A stretch of 64,000 bases of DNA from Alphaproteobacteria bacterium (GCA_013203465.1 JABMNR010000043.1:27985-91984); one strand, 5' to 3'. Positions 39,043 through 47,984 are shown, counted from the stretch's first letter. Notes: generated from the sequence alone by a model not told the origin. Numbers and translations are program-made.

Positions 39043-39954
39043 ATGAGCGCGTCCGACCCATTCTCAAACCGATCGCCGATGAGTGTTGGCGAAGGCTTTG
39101 GCGGCATCGACGTGTCGGTCGATCGTCGGTTGGGGGACCTTCGGGATCGAGTGGCGGGGTGGCGTGTGGCCGGCGAGAGTATCGCGCTGGTTCCGACAGC
39201 CGGACAACTGCATGCCGGCCATAATTTGTTGATTAAGGCGGCGCGACATGTCGCGACCCATGTCGTGGTCGCGCTACTGCCGGCACCGAGTCGTGTAATG
39301 GGCGATGGCGAAGCGGCGGTCGACCCGGCGAGCGAGATCGCCGATCTGCGTCGTGTTTCCCAAGCAGGAGCGAGCAGCTGTTGGGCGCCGCCCTTGGACC
39401 AGATGGTTCCGTCAGGCGTCGACACCCGGGTCCGCGCTGGATCCTTGGCGGAACCGATGGAGGGGATCCATCGTCGGGAGGCGCTTGACTGGATGACCAC
39501 GGCGCTCACCAAACTGATCATCCAGGCCGAACCGGATGTCGTGGTGTTCGCCGATCGCGAATATCAGTTGCTGTTGATCATGGCTCGGATCGCAGCCGAC
39601 CTTGATCTTCCCGTCCAGGTGGCTGCCGCCGCAACAGCGCGCGAGCCTGACGGGTTGGTGATGGCGGCCGCCAATGGACGGCTTGACCCCGAGGCCCGGG
39701 TGATTGCGGGCGTGCTACCGAAGACCTTGTTTCGCATGGTCGGCCGCCTCACCGATGGCGCCAGCACCCCGGAAGCGGAGATCGCCTGGGGGCGGGACCA
39801 GCTGATGACGGCTGGAATCACAGCGGTCGACTATCTCGACGTGCGTGACCCCCGGACCTTGGAACCGGTCATCGCTTCCGGTGCGCCGGCTCGGGTGTTC
39901 GTGGCGGTGCGCCTGGGAGGTGTGCGCTTGGTCGATTCCATGGCCGTAGGCTGA
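39043..39954 (+). CDS. Degenerate pantoate-beta-alanine ligase (PanC) paralogue
   Basis: The protein (about 303 residues) has the PanC / nucleotidylyl-transferase fold order: LVPTAGQLHAGHNLLIKAA keeps the nucleotide-binding HxGH (His57-Ala-Gly-His60). Other PanC motifs are changed. FVNPTQF is lost, the RPGHF pantoate loop reads IHRREAL, GEKDYQQ reads ADREYQL, and the SSRN ATP/pantoate motif reads AANG. It is thus unlikely to make pantothenate and may have another ligase or adenylyl-transfer role, or none. A 30-residue N-terminal extension is present. It lies 67 bp after the FNR gene, so they may be co-expressed. No panB gene is adjacent. Confidence 0.75.
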   Translation: MSASDPFSNRSPMSVGEGFGGIDVSVDRRLGDLRDRVAGWRVAGESIALVPTAGQLHAGHNLLIKAARHVATHVVVALLPAPSRVMGDGEAAVDPASEIADLRRVSQAGASSCWAPPLDQMVPSGVDTRVRAGSLAEPMEGIHRREALDWMTTALTKLIIQAEPDVVVFADREYQLLLIMARIAADLDLPVQVAAAATAREPDGLVMAAANGRLDPEARVIAGVLPKTLFRMVGRLTDGASTPEAEIAWGRDQLMTAGITAVDYLDVRDPRTLEPVIASGAPARVFVAVRLGGVRLVDSMAVG

Positions 39955-39984
39955 CGGCTGGCTGGACCCGTCAAGCGTTCAATA

Positions 39985-40503
39985 TCAGTCCTCCAGCGGG
40001 CGGCGCCCGGCGATTGGGTCGACAGGGCGTGGTTCCAGGTCCCACGGAAAATAAATCCAAGTGTCCTGACTGACCTCGGTCACGAAGGTATCAACGACGG
40101 GACGTCCAGCCGGTTTGGCGTAGATCGTGGCGAAATGCCCCTTGGGCAGCATGGCGCGAACCGCCCGCGCCGTCTCACCGGTATCGACGAGGTCGTCGAC
40201 GATCAACCAGCCATCACCGTCGGTCGTCATGGATGGCGGCTTGATAATCCGCAGCTCGCCCTGTCGCTCGCCGATCTCGCGCTGGTCGTCGTAGCTGGCG
40301 ACGCCGACACTGTCGACCACCCGGATATTAAGTTCGCGGGCGACGATGGCCGCCGGCACCAAGCCGCCCCGGGTGATCGCGATCACCCCCTTGAAGGGGC
40401 CAAGCTCCACAAGGCGCCACGCCAATGCCTTGCCGGTTCGGTGCAATTCCTCCCAGGACACGGGAAAAGCCCGCTGCGAGGCATGGTCGGTGGCGTCAGG
40501 CAT
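39985..40503 (-). CDS. gpt: Xanthine phosphoribosyltransferase
   Basis: A 172-residue purine salvage enzyme that converts xanthine (and guanine) with PRPP to the nucleotide. It has the PRPP-binding loop [22 protein letters not shown] near the N-terminus, and the C-terminal YFPWD segment typical of Gpt. GAGG lies 9 nt before the ATG at 40503; an ATG three codons upstream is too close to it. Convergent with the PanC-like gene across 30 bp. Confidence 0.93.
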   Translation of the reverse strand: MPDATDHASQRAFPVSWEELHRTGKALAWRLVELGPFKGVIAITRGGLVPAAIVARELNIRVVDSVGVASYDDQREIGERQGELRIIKPPSMTTDGDGWLIVDDLVDTGETARAVRAMLPKGHFATIYAKPAGRPVVDTFVTEVSQDTWIYFPWDLEPRPVDPIAGRRPLED

Positions 40504-40597
40504 GGCGGGCATCCTCGGTTGGCGTTGCTGTCGGCTATAACCGCCACTACCGCCGGACGCAATGATATCGGCTGATTGGTTGGCTCTGATCGATCGG

Positions 40598-41044
40598 TTA
40601 CGTCGTCCGATCGGCGATTGGCAGCAGCATGCAACCATCGATCAACCAACGCCCGTCGGGCTGCCGCTCCATGAAGTACAGGGCGCGTCGGGCGACCCCG
40701 TCGGGCCCGACGACGAACACCGGCTGTGTCGGTCGACCGTCGATTTCGGCCGGGGCTTCGAATTCGAACACGCGTGGCCGGACGACCGCTTCGTAGCCGT
40801 TCAAAACCATGGACCGGAATCGATCCACCGTACCGAACAGCGTGCGGATCGAGGGGGAAGCGTAACCGAAGGCTTCCGACCAGGCTTGGCGGCGAAACGC
40901 GTCGACCTGAGCGCCAATCACGGCGCGGAAGGCCGGTGAGTCGAGTTCGGCGGCACGGGGAGCGGTGGTTGTGAGCAGCAGCGCCAGCGCCAGAACAAGC
41001 GCTGCGACCGACCGTCGAGAGGGTGAGGTGCGGGCGCTTGGCAT
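40598..41044 (-). CDS. Exported DUF4864 domain protein
   Basis: A 148-residue protein with an N-terminal signal peptide (about 1-32, ending PRAAE) followed by a cystatin/NTF2-like DUF4864 domain: [26 protein letters not shown] and later [12 protein letters not shown]. Probably periplasmic; function unknown. A GGAGG ribosome site 6 nt before the ATG fixes the start at 41044. It stands between gpt and a lipoprotein gene, all on the minus strand but with about 100-bp gaps. Confidence 0.88.
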   Translation of the reverse strand: MPSARTSPSRRSVAALVLALALLLTTTAPRAAELDSPAFRAVIGAQVDAFRRQAWSEAFGYASPSIRTLFGTVDRFRSMVLNGYEAVVRPRVFEFEAPAEIDGRPTQPVFVVGPDGVARRALYFMERQPDGRWLIDGCMLLPIADRTT

Positions 41045-41163
41045 GACGAGCCTCCGTCCTTCAACGCAAGGGAGCGGGCCGCCGGGCCATCGACGCACTG
41101 GGTAAATCACATAACGACGCCCACGCGGAGGCGCCAGGGATCACCTCAGTGACTGAACGACGG

Positions 41164-42342
41164 TCAGCGGACGAAGACGCGGACTTCGTTGGTTTGCGCA
41201 TCCGGTGAGCTGCCGGCGGACAACGCCACCCGATTGGCCGGTAGTCCCATGTTGGTCAGCGACCGCAGAACCTGCTGCGCGTTACGGCGCACGGCGTTGG
41301 TGTCGAGGGCGGCGCGTCCGCGATTGCCGGATTGCGGGCTGATCGCGACCACGTCGAAGAACGCATCGGGTCGGCGTTCCAAGGCCCGACTGACGGCGCT
41401 ATAGAGCGCCTGCTCGTAGGCCACCGAAGGCCGGTCGAAGCGGATCACCACCAATGGCCGGCGGCCGGCGGTTGAGCTTGGACGCGGCGCCGAGGCCGGA
41501 GCCAAGCCGGCCGTCGTCGGCGTGAAGGTGCGGCTGGCCAGGCTGCTACCGAACAACTCGCCGTTCTTGATGGCGACCGCGAGGGTGTTGATGTCGGAAC
41601 GCTCATTTGAGACGTAGGCGCTCTGCCGGCGAATGTCGTCACTTAACTCGGTCAGCAGGCGATCGATCAGCACGACGGTCTGGTTGGTGTCGTCTTCCAG
41701 CACCGAGAGTTGACGATGATCCTCCTCGATCGCCCCCGAGAGACCGTAGGCGGCGCGTACCGATTCCAGCAAATAGGTCGACAACGCGGCATCGGCCGAG
41801 ACTCGGTTTGCCAGATCGTTCATCGCCGAGATGTCGCTGTTGACCTGCTCGAGCTGTCGCTGCGCCAGGTTCCAGGCGTCGACCAACATCGGGTTGCCCG
41901 GAGTGGTGCCGACTTGCAGTCGCGATTCGATTGACGCCACGGTTTGGTGATAGGTCTCGGCATTCTGGATAGTCCGCTGACGCAGATTCTGCAGGCCGCC
42001 ATTGTGTGTCTGGATGGAACCCTGGAGGCGGACCAAATCGGTGCGCAGCTGCCCAACCTTCTGGCCGACGAAGGTGCCCGTCTCCTGCAGCGGTTGCGGT
42101 GGCTGAACTTCAAAATTCGTCGATCCCAGGCGTGGCGGTGCGCCGGCCTGGGATTGGCTGGCGCGTTCCCCGGCCGAGGGCTGGATGGCGATGGTTTCAG
42201 CGGGCGGTGGTGCCGCAGCCGTGGGCTCCTCACCACTCAGAGATGGCCAAAGGGCATCGGTGCTGAAGGAGCAGCCTCCGAGCGCGACAACACCCGCGCC
42301 GAGTATGGCGAGGCGGCGAAACCATTGCATCGATTCGATCAC
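41164..42342 (-). CDS. Putative outer-membrane lipoprotein with OmpA-like C-terminus
   Basis: A protein of about 392 residues. After a short hydrophobic stretch comes the lipobox LGGC, so a lipoprotein of about 370 residues is expected. Parts in order: a Pro/Ala-rich linker; a long helical, coiled-coil-like region (about 90-250) with regular Leu and Gln; and a C-terminal alpha-beta part (about 280-390) ending NEVRVFVR, which resembles the OmpA-like peptidoglycan-binding end. The GTG at 42342 has GGAAG 5 nt upstream and is preferred to the ATG at 42330. Function unknown; an envelope-spanning tether is a guess. Confidence 0.75.
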   Translation of the reverse strand: MIESMQWFRRLAILGAGVVALGGCSFSTDALWPSLSGEEPTAAAPPPAETIAIQPSAGERASQSQAGAPPRLGSTNFEVQPPQPLQETGTFVGQKVGQLRTDLVRLQGSIQTHNGGLQNLRQRTIQNAETYHQTVASIESRLQVGTTPGNPMLVDAWNLAQRQLEQVNSDISAMNDLANRVSADAALSTYLLESVRAAYGLSGAIEEDHRQLSVLEDDTNQTVVLIDRLLTELSDDIRRQSAYVSNERSDINTLAVAIKNGELFGSSLASRTFTPTTAGLAPASAPRPSSTAGRRPLVVIRFDRPSVAYEQALYSAVSRALERRPDAFFDVVAISPQSGNRGRAALDTNAVRRNAQQVLRSLTNMGLPANRVALSAGSSPDAQTNEVRVFVR

Positions 42343-42562
42343 CGCGTCTTCCCTTGTCCTGCGTTTTCCGGAGCGGGGCCCGGACCTCCCCAAACGATCC
42401 GACGGTCCGCCAAGCGGCGCGATCCAAATCCTCCGATCAAGCCCGCGCCGCTCAACCGCAAGACGGATGCACGCTTCAGGGCGCGAATCGCTGTCGGGAT
42501 AGTACTTAAACCACGGAATCCGAACAAGTTCTTTTGCCTAGGTGATTTTCCGCCCGACGCTC

Positions 42563-42591
42563 TTGCAAAGCATTGGGCCTTTGAGTAGGTT
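42563..42591 (+). promoter_or_regulatory. Candidate tRNA-Arg promoter
   Basis: TTGCAA (42563-42568) and TAGGTT (42586-42591), 17 bp apart, precede the tRNA by 31 bp and are followed by a GC-rich discriminator, as expected for a stringently controlled stable-RNA promoter. Matches to consensus are 4 of 6 and 3 of 6, so this is tentative. The rest of the 280-bp gap between the lipoprotein start and the tRNA shows no gene. Confidence 0.3.
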
Positions 42592-42622
42592 GCGCGGCCT
42601 TCGGGCGGGGTCCCGCCCATGC

Positions 42623-42699
42623 GCGCCCGTAGCTCAACTGGATAGAGCACCTGACTACGGATCAGGAGGTTGGGAGTTCGAATCTTCCCGGGCGCGCCA
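42623..42699 (+). tRNA. tRNA-Arg (ACG)
   Basis: A 77-nt cloverleaf with encoded CCA. The 7-bp acceptor stem is GCGCCCG / CGGGCGC with discriminator G. The D arm is GCTC...GAGC, the anticodon stem CCTGA/TCAGG encloses loop CTACGGA with anticodon ACG, and the T arm GGGAG-TTCGAAT-CTTCC has one G-U pair. The ACG anticodon, deaminated to ICG, reads CGU/CGC/CGA arginine codons. No integrase or att-like duplication of the 3' end is seen downstream. Confidence 0.97.
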
Positions 42700-42764
42700 T
42701 CTCTCTCGAAATCGGCCGGCCCTTTTATTTTAGAACTTTGTTCGTTGGCACGCCGATCAAGGCG

Positions 42765-42796
42765 ATCCGCCGGAGCGACTGAACGCTCCGACGGAT
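42765..42796. terminator. Strong hairpin between convergent tRNA-Arg and lipoprotein gene
   Basis: ATCCG-C-CGGAGCG (42765-42777) pairs with CGCTCCG-A-CGGAT (42784-42796) around the loop ACTGAA, giving 12 pairs and one C-A mismatch. It lies 66 bp after the tRNA and 16 bp from the stop of the convergent lipoprotein gene. The U-tract is poor on both sides, so it may be a bidirectional or Rho-assisted terminator; the call rests on structure and place. Confidence 0.5.
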
Positions 42797-42811
42797 ATTT
42801 GAACCTTGGTA

Positions 42812-43408
42812 TTAGCTGCTGATCCTAGCGGTTACACGTTGAGTCTCAAGGCTGGCAATCTCGGCGTCACCGATGGATTGCAACCGTTTGACGTTGCTTT
42901 CACAGCCGTCGTCGCTGCTGCATTGCGTCTGCGCGTCGGCGATGGCCTTGGTGGTACGTGCTCTCGACCGGCTGACGGCGGCGTCGAAGAAGGCGTCCCG
43001 ATCGGCGAGACTTCGGAAAGCCTCAGGGATGAGCACGATGGAGATCTGGGATGGATATTCATTCATCGCCCCCGAGCCGGCATCCACCGCGATGCCGATG
43101 ATGCCGCCGAAGATGATGTTGCCGAACGTCATCCCCTGAAACTCGGAGCCCAGGGTACCGGCGGTGTCCTGAAAACCCTCCTTGCGGCACCGGATGGCGA
43201 TGGTGTCCTTGCTCTTATCGACTTGCACCGCTCCGGGTGTCGGATTGATGATCGCCACCGCCGAGCCTTGGCGATCGAGCTGGCATTCGGCTCCCGACGG
43301 GTCGGTCAGCACCGTGATCGACTGGTTGGAGCCGGTGGTAATCGTCGCGCAACCGGACATGGCCAAGCCCGCCGCCGCGAGCAGACCAAGGTTAAACAGT
43401 CGTTTCAT
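42812..43408 (-). CDS. Putative lipoprotein
   Basis: A 198-residue protein starting MKRLFNLGLLAAAGLAMSGC, a clean type II signal with Cys20 as the lipidation site. The following ITTGSNQSITVLTDPSGAEC and later VGTLGSEF-like strands resemble PEGA-like or small envelope beta domains. A Gly-rich hydrophobic patch (FGNIIFGGIIGIAVDAGSG) could be a short membrane hairpin. The last 60 residues are helical and charged. A GGGAGGGGG ribosome tract precedes the ATG. Function unknown. Confidence 0.82.
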   Translation of the reverse strand: MKRLFNLGLLAAAGLAMSGCATITTGSNQSITVLTDPSGAECQLDRQGSAVAIINPTPGAVQVDKSKDTIAIRCRKEGFQDTAGTLGSEFQGMTFGNIIFGGIIGIAVDAGSGAMNEYPSQISIVLIPEAFRSLADRDAFFDAAVSRSRARTTKAIADAQTQCSSDDGCESNVKRLQSIGDAEIASLETQRVTARISS

Positions 43409-43490
43409 GACCCCCTCCCCACGATGAGTTAGAATAGTAATATTCACCCAATGGATTATCGCGCGATTATCAAGCCGCACAATCAGGGAG

Positions 43491-44654
43491 TTACTCACCC
43501 ACCTCTGTCCGGCGGAGTCCGAGGCATAGGCCGGCCGCGACAAGGCCGAACACACCCATGGCATGATAGGCATCGAGGCCGAATCGGGCGTACAACCAAC
43601 CGGCCACCGGCATCGCCAACCCCATGATCACGCCGCCGACCAGGGCGTAGTAGAGCGCTTGGGCGGTCGCTTCCATGCCTTCGGGCGCGGTCTCGCGCAG
43701 GAACCGCATCGCGCCCAAATGCGCGGCGCCGAAGGTCAGCGCGTGCAAGACCTGAAGCGGTGCTATCTCCCAAGGCGTGTCGGCCAAGGCCGTCAAGGGC
43801 CAGCGCACGAGAGCGCCCACAGCTCCGAGGATCAGCAACGCCTGGGCTGTTCCCAGGCGGCCGAGCCGTCCCGCCACCCAGAACAACGCGATCTCCGCCA
43901 CCACCCCCACTACCCAAAGCCCGCCGATGACGGTTTCGCCAAACCCCAGGCCGCGCCAGGCGATGGTGCCGAAGGCGTAATAGACACCGTGGCTCGCTTG
44001 TACTAACCCGGCGGCGGCCACGAAGATGAGGAAGCGCCGCTGCAGCACGAGCACGACCACCGCCGTCCAGGACCAGCGGCGTCGCGTCGTGGCCGCGCGT
44101 CGGGGCAGGGCGATCGCGGCCACGATCACTCCGGCAAGGCTCACCAGAACCAACGGGTGGATAATCCCGGTGCCGACCCGCTCCAGCGCCCAGCCGCCAA
44201 ACGCCGCCGCCGCAACGAAGGCGATCGATCCCCAGGTCCGCACGCGGCCATAGTCCAGACCGCGTGCCTTGACCTCGGCCTGGGCGATCGATTCACCCAA
44301 GGGCAGCACGGTCTGGATGGTCAAGGCGGCCAAAACGGCGAGCGTCAGGTAACTCCACAAGGGCGCGGCCCAGGCAAAGCCGGCGAACACCAGAAGACCG
44401 ACGCAGGACAACAGGATCGTCATGCCGCGCACCGCCGCGTAAGCGTCGGCGATGCCCGCCATCAGCGGGTGCGCGATGAGCTTTACCCAGAACGTGACGG
44501 CCAGGACCATGCCGATCGCGACGGGCGACAAGCCGCGTCCCTCCAGCCACACCGTCCAATAAGGCAGCATGATCCCCATGACCGCGAAGTACGCGGCATA
44601 GAACAGTGACAGCCGTGCGGCCGTGGGATCGATCCGACGAAGCGAGGAGATCAT
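43491..44654 (-). CDS. MFS transporter, phenylpropionate-permease (HcaT) type
   Basis: A permease of about 387 residues with around 12 helices of the MFS_1-like / HcaT branch. The N-terminal ARLSLFYAAYFAVMGIMLPY, then WTVWLEGRGLSPVAIG and LDYGRVRTWGSIAF, are typical of this family, which includes the E. coli phenylpropionate transporter and nucleoside permease relatives. The true substrate is unknown. The frame is open upstream, but conservation starts at MISSLRRIDP with GAGGAGATC nearby. It lies opposite a small membrane-protein gene across 165 bp. Confidence 0.87.
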   Translation of the reverse strand: MISSLRRIDPTAARLSLFYAAYFAVMGIMLPYWTVWLEGRGLSPVAIGMVLAVTFWVKLIAHPLMAGIADAYAAVRGMTILLSCVGLLVFAGFAWAAPLWSYLTLAVLAALTIQTVLPLGESIAQAEVKARGLDYGRVRTWGSIAFVAAAAFGGWALERVGTGIIHPLVLVSLAGVIVAAIALPRRAATTRRRWSWTAVVVLVLQRRFLIFVAAAGLVQASHGVYYAFGTIAWRGLGFGETVIGGLWVVGVVAEIALFWVAGRLGRLGTAQALLILGAVGALVRWPLTALADTPWEIAPLQVLHALTFGAAHLGAMRFLRETAPEGMEATAQALYYALVGGVIMGLAMPVAGWLYARFGLDAYHAMGVFGLVAAGLCLGLRRTEVGE

Positions 44655-44819
44655 GCGGCGACGTGTCTCCGAGTGCCGCCCCGTGCCTTGGTGGCGACGA
44701 TGTTGGTGATCGCGCCGGTCTACACGAACCTTCGGACGTAAGCGACGCCGCGCCGACAGACCGCGGCCGATCTGGCCTCGCCACGCGATCATGCGTATCG
44801 TAAGGATGGAGGCGATGCG

Positions 44820-45008
44820 ATGAGCGAGCCAAGAAAACCGATTGACGACACCTCCGAACGCCAAACTGGTCGGCGCCTCGACGTGGTTGTCTATCTGTCC
44901 TTCGCTCTGTTGATCGTGGGGGCGGTCGCGGTATTTCCCCTGGTGGTCGACGCCCACCGCTTGAGCGGGTTGTGGATCAGCTTCTGTGCCGCGATCGGGA
45001 TCAACTGA
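44820..45008 (+). CDS. Small single-pass membrane protein (62 aa)
   Basis: The short gene encodes a polar N-terminus (about 20 residues) and one transmembrane helix (about 22-44). A GGAGG ribosome site about 6-8 nt before the ATG supports translation. It is convergent with the iron permease gene, 12 bp apart, and divergent from the MFS gene. No family recognised and no function inferred. Confidence 0.55.
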   Translation: MSEPRKPIDDTSERQTGRRLDVVVYLSFALLIVGAVAVFPLVVDAHRLSGLWISFCAAIGIN

Positions 45009-45020
45009 TCCTGACTGCGA

Positions 45021-46730
45021 TCATCGCCGCCGCACCACGGTGCGGGCGCCGCCGACCACCTTGTTGAGCAACAACACCGGCACCACGCCCGCCAGCACGA
45101 TCATCAGGGCGGCCGGCGCGCAGGCTTCCAGCAATTCGTCCGAGGCGAACTGGTAGACATAGGTGGCGAGGGTGTCGAAATCGAACGGCCGCAACACCAA
45201 TGTCGCCGGCAGTTCCTTCATGGTGTCGACGAACACCAGCAACCCACCGGTCAGCAGACTGCCGCGCATCAAGGGTAGATGCACGCGTTTCAGCGTGGCC
45301 AAGGGCGAATGGCCGAGGCTCCGCGCCGCCATTTCCATGCTCGGCGTGATCCGGCCCAGACCGCTCTCCACCGCGCCGAGCGAGACCGCCAGAAACCGCA
45401 CCGTGTAGGCGAAGATCAACGCCGCAACGGTGCCACTGAGCAGCAGGCCGCTGGAGACGCCCAAGGTCTCTCGCAACAACGCGTCCAGCCCGTTGTCGAA
45501 GGTGGCGAAGGGGATCAGCACGCCGATCGCCAGCACCGCGCCCGGCACCGCGTAGCCGATCCCCGACAACCGGATGCAGGCGCGAACCAAGGCGCTTGCC
45601 CGCTGCCGGGCGGCGTAGGCGAGTAATGTGGCGACCGCGACCGTGACAAGGGCCGTGGCTGTGGCGAGGCCCAGGCTGTTGCCGGCGAAGCCCCAGAAGT
45701 CGGAACTCCATCGGGCGTCGGAATGACCGAAGGCGTAAGCCGCCAGGACCGCCGCCGGCAAGACGAATCCCAGCAACACCGGTAGCAGACAGGCGAGGGT
45801 GGCAAGCGCCGCCTTGCGGCCTTTGAGCCGGATGCCGTCGATCGGTTGCAGCTTGGTCGAGGTGTGGTGGAACCGCTGCCGCCGCCGCGACCGGCGTTCG
45901 GCCCAGATCAGCAAGACCACGAAAATCAGCATCACACCGGCGATCTGCGCCGCTCCACCGGGATTCCCCATGCCGTACCAAACGTCGAACACGCCAGCGG
46001 TCAAGGTGCGCACGGCGAAATAATCCACCGTGCCGAAATCGTTCAGGCATTCCATCAAGGCCAGGGTGACGCCAACCGCGATCGCCGGTCGACCCAGCGG
46101 TAGGGCGACGTCGCGAAAGGCCCGCCAAGCCCCGCAACCCAAGGTTCGGCTGACCTCCAGCACACAGACCGACTGCTCCAGAAACGTCGCTCGCGCCAAG
46201 GCGTAGACATAGGGATAGAGCACCAACGTCATCATCGCGATCGCGCCACCGAGCGACCGAATCTCCGGGAACCAGTAGTCGCGCGCGGTTTGCCAACCGA
46301 AGATCTCACGCAGCAACGACTGAACCGGACCAGCGTACTCCAGCACATCGGTGTAGACATAGGCGATGACATAAGCCGGGATGGCCATCGGCAGAAGCAG
46401 CGCCCATTCGAACACCCGGCGCCCGGGAAACCGGCACATGGCGATCAGCCAGGCGGTCGTGGTGCCAATGACGAAGGTGCCGATCCCGACGCCGATCATC
46501 AGCAGCAAGGTGGTCACGATGTAGCCGGGCAGGACCGTGGACACCAAGTGCGGCCATATGTTCTCGGTCGGGAACAGGGCCGTCCAGGTAATCGAGGCAA
46601 GCGGCAGCAGCACCAGCGCGGCGACCAACGTCGCCGCCACATGCCAGCGGCGGCGCCCGGAGGACGCCGCCGTGGTGTCGTCAACCGTCAGCGAGGCGAT
46701 CCCGCCGGCGGTGGCATCGGCTTCCGCCAT
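45021..46730 (-). CDS. Ferric-iron ABC transporter permease (FbpB type)
   Basis: A 569-residue inner-membrane permease made of two fused halves of about six helices each. Both have EAA loops (EVSRTLGCGAWRAFRDVALPLGRPA and EMAARSLGHSPLATLKRVHLPL), the contact site for the ATPase. The duplicated architecture is that of FbpB/HitB/SfuB, which move Fe3+ delivered by a periplasmic binder. It lies 43 bp after the fbpA-like gene. The ATPase gene (fbpC) that normally follows is absent; the next gene is a convergent small ORF. Confidence 0.93.
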   Translation of the reverse strand: MAEADATAGGIASLTVDDTTAASSGRRRWHVAATLVAALVLLPLASITWTALFPTENIWPHLVSTVLPGYIVTTLLLMIGVGIGTFVIGTTTAWLIAMCRFPGRRVFEWALLLPMAIPAYVIAYVYTDVLEYAGPVQSLLREIFGWQTARDYWFPEIRSLGGAIAMMTLVLYPYVYALARATFLEQSVCVLEVSRTLGCGAWRAFRDVALPLGRPAIAVGVTLALMECLNDFGTVDYFAVRTLTAGVFDVWYGMGNPGGAAQIAGVMLIFVVLLIWAERRSRRRQRFHHTSTKLQPIDGIRLKGRKAALATLACLLPVLLGFVLPAAVLAAYAFGHSDARWSSDFWGFAGNSLGLATATALVTVAVATLLAYAARQRASALVRACIRLSGIGYAVPGAVLAIGVLIPFATFDNGLDALLRETLGVSSGLLLSGTVAALIFAYTVRFLAVSLGAVESGLGRITPSMEMAARSLGHSPLATLKRVHLPLMRGSLLTGGLLVFVDTMKELPATLVLRPFDFDTLATYVYQFASDELLEACAPAALMIVLAGVVPVLLLNKVVGGARTVVRRR

Positions 46731-46773
46731 TATGAGTGCCTACTCGATCGCTCTGTTCTTCACAGTCCCGCCA

Positions 46774-47799
46774 TTACCCGTCGTAATCGACCCGGTCGAC
46801 CATCCTGATGGCGTCGCCGCGCAGCTCGGCGATTGCTGCCAGCGAAAGGTCGTCGGGGATGAAGTGGCCCCAGGACTCGACCTTTTTCGACCATGCCACG
46901 GCCGGGTTCACCGGGTACTCGTAGTTGCGTTCGGCATACAAGGACTGGGCTTCATCGCCGGCGAGAAACTCCATCAGCTTGATGCCGTTTGCGCGGTTTG
47001 GCGCCGCTTTGGCAAGAGCGACACCCGCGAGGTTCACATGGGTGCCCTTGCCACCTCCGATGGTCGGAAACACCAGGTTGACCGAGTCCGCCCAAGGTTT
47101 TTGCTCCGCCGTGTCGAGCATGTTGCCGTAGTAGTAGTTGTTGCCGATGGCGAGGTCGCATTCACCCTCATGGATCGCCTTGACCTGAGCCCGGTCGTTG
47201 CCTTGCGGCTTGCGCGCCAGATTGGCCTTGACCCCCCGCAGCCACGCTTCGGCCTTGGCCTCGCCGTGGTGGGCGATCATCGCGGCGAACAGGGCGACGT
47301 TGTAGACGTGTTTGCCGCCGCGGGTGCAAATGCGGCCCTTCCACATCGGGTCGGCCAGCTGTTCGTAGGAGGTGATCTCGCCCGGTTTCACCCGATCTTT
47401 CGAGGCATAGATGATGCGCGCCCGCGACGTCAGGCCGAACCAGCGATTGTCGGGATCGCGGAAGCTCGCCGGGATGCGGGCGGCGAGTACCGCGCTCTTG
47501 ACCGGTTGCACCACGTCGCTCTCGATCGCGTCGTTCAAGCGGCCAATATCGACCGTAAGCAGCACGTCGGCCGGGCTATTCACGCCCTCGGCCTTGAGAC
47601 GCTCGATCACGCCGTTCTTGGCGAACACCACCTTGACCTCGATGCCGGTCTTCTTGGTGAAGGCGTCCAGCATCGGCTCGATCAAGAACGGCTGACGGTA
47701 GGAGTAAACATTGACCGTCTCCGCGACCGCGTGGTTGGCAACGGCGCTTGCCAAAATGGCGCCGCCGAGCAGTGCGCCAATGAAGCGAAGGGGGACCAT
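46774..47799 (-). CDS. Fe(3+) ABC transporter substrate-binding protein (FbpA/FutA type)
   Basis: A 341-residue periplasmic protein with signal peptide (1-26, ending NHAVA). Mature-region marks are VNVYSYRQPFLIEPMLDAF, TGIEVKVVFAK and NNYYYGNML, whose tyrosines would hold Fe3+ as in FutA. It delivers ferric iron to the adjacent FbpB-type permease. Two Fur-like boxes 17-61 bp upstream of the start codon suggest iron repression. The ATG is at 47799. Confidence 0.94.
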   Translation of the reverse strand: MVPLRFIGALLGGAILASAVANHAVAETVNVYSYRQPFLIEPMLDAFTKKTGIEVKVVFAKNGVIERLKAEGVNSPADVLLTVDIGRLNDAIESDVVQPVKSAVLAARIPASFRDPDNRWFGLTSRARIIYASKDRVKPGEITSYEQLADPMWKGRICTRGGKHVYNVALFAAMIAHHGEAKAEAWLRGVKANLARKPQGNDRAQVKAIHEGECDLAIGNNYYYGNMLDTAEQKPWADSVNLVFPTIGGGKGTHVNLAGVALAKAAPNRANGIKLMEFLAGDEAQSLYAERNYEYPVNPAVAWSKKVESWGHFIPDDLSLAAIAELRGDAIRMVDRVDYDG

Positions 47800-47815
47800 G
47801 GCAGGCGATCCTTAT

Positions 47816-47860
47816 TGAGAATGAGTTGCATCCGCGAACGCTTATTGCAAGCGGTTCTCA
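47816..47860 (-). promoter_or_regulatory. Tandem Fur-like operators upstream of the ferric importer
   Basis: Site 1, TGAGAATGAGTTGCA (47816-47830), matches 11 of 14 specified positions of the 7-1-7 Fur box TGATAATNATTATCA. Site 2, TGCAAGCGGTTCTCA (47846-47860), matches 8 of 14, with a good right half. Centres are 30 bp apart, about three helical turns. They lie just before fbpA in the 185-bp divergent spacer shared with the flavoprotein gene. Fur binding is inferred; alphaproteobacterial Irr or Mur could use similar sites. Confidence 0.5.
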
Positions 47861-47984
47861 GTTTGTCAATGGCGATATCGAAATCGTGGTGGCGTCGCGT
47901 TGATGTGGGTCAAGCGGGCATCCACATTGTCGGGGAATACCGGCGGGCGTAGGCTCGCACCGACCGGTACAGGAAAGCGCCGCC

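Noticed and set aside
42623..42699. tRNA-Arg as a genomic-island integration site
   Set aside because: No integrase next to it, no repeat of the tRNA 3' end downstream, and flanking genes look native in base composition.
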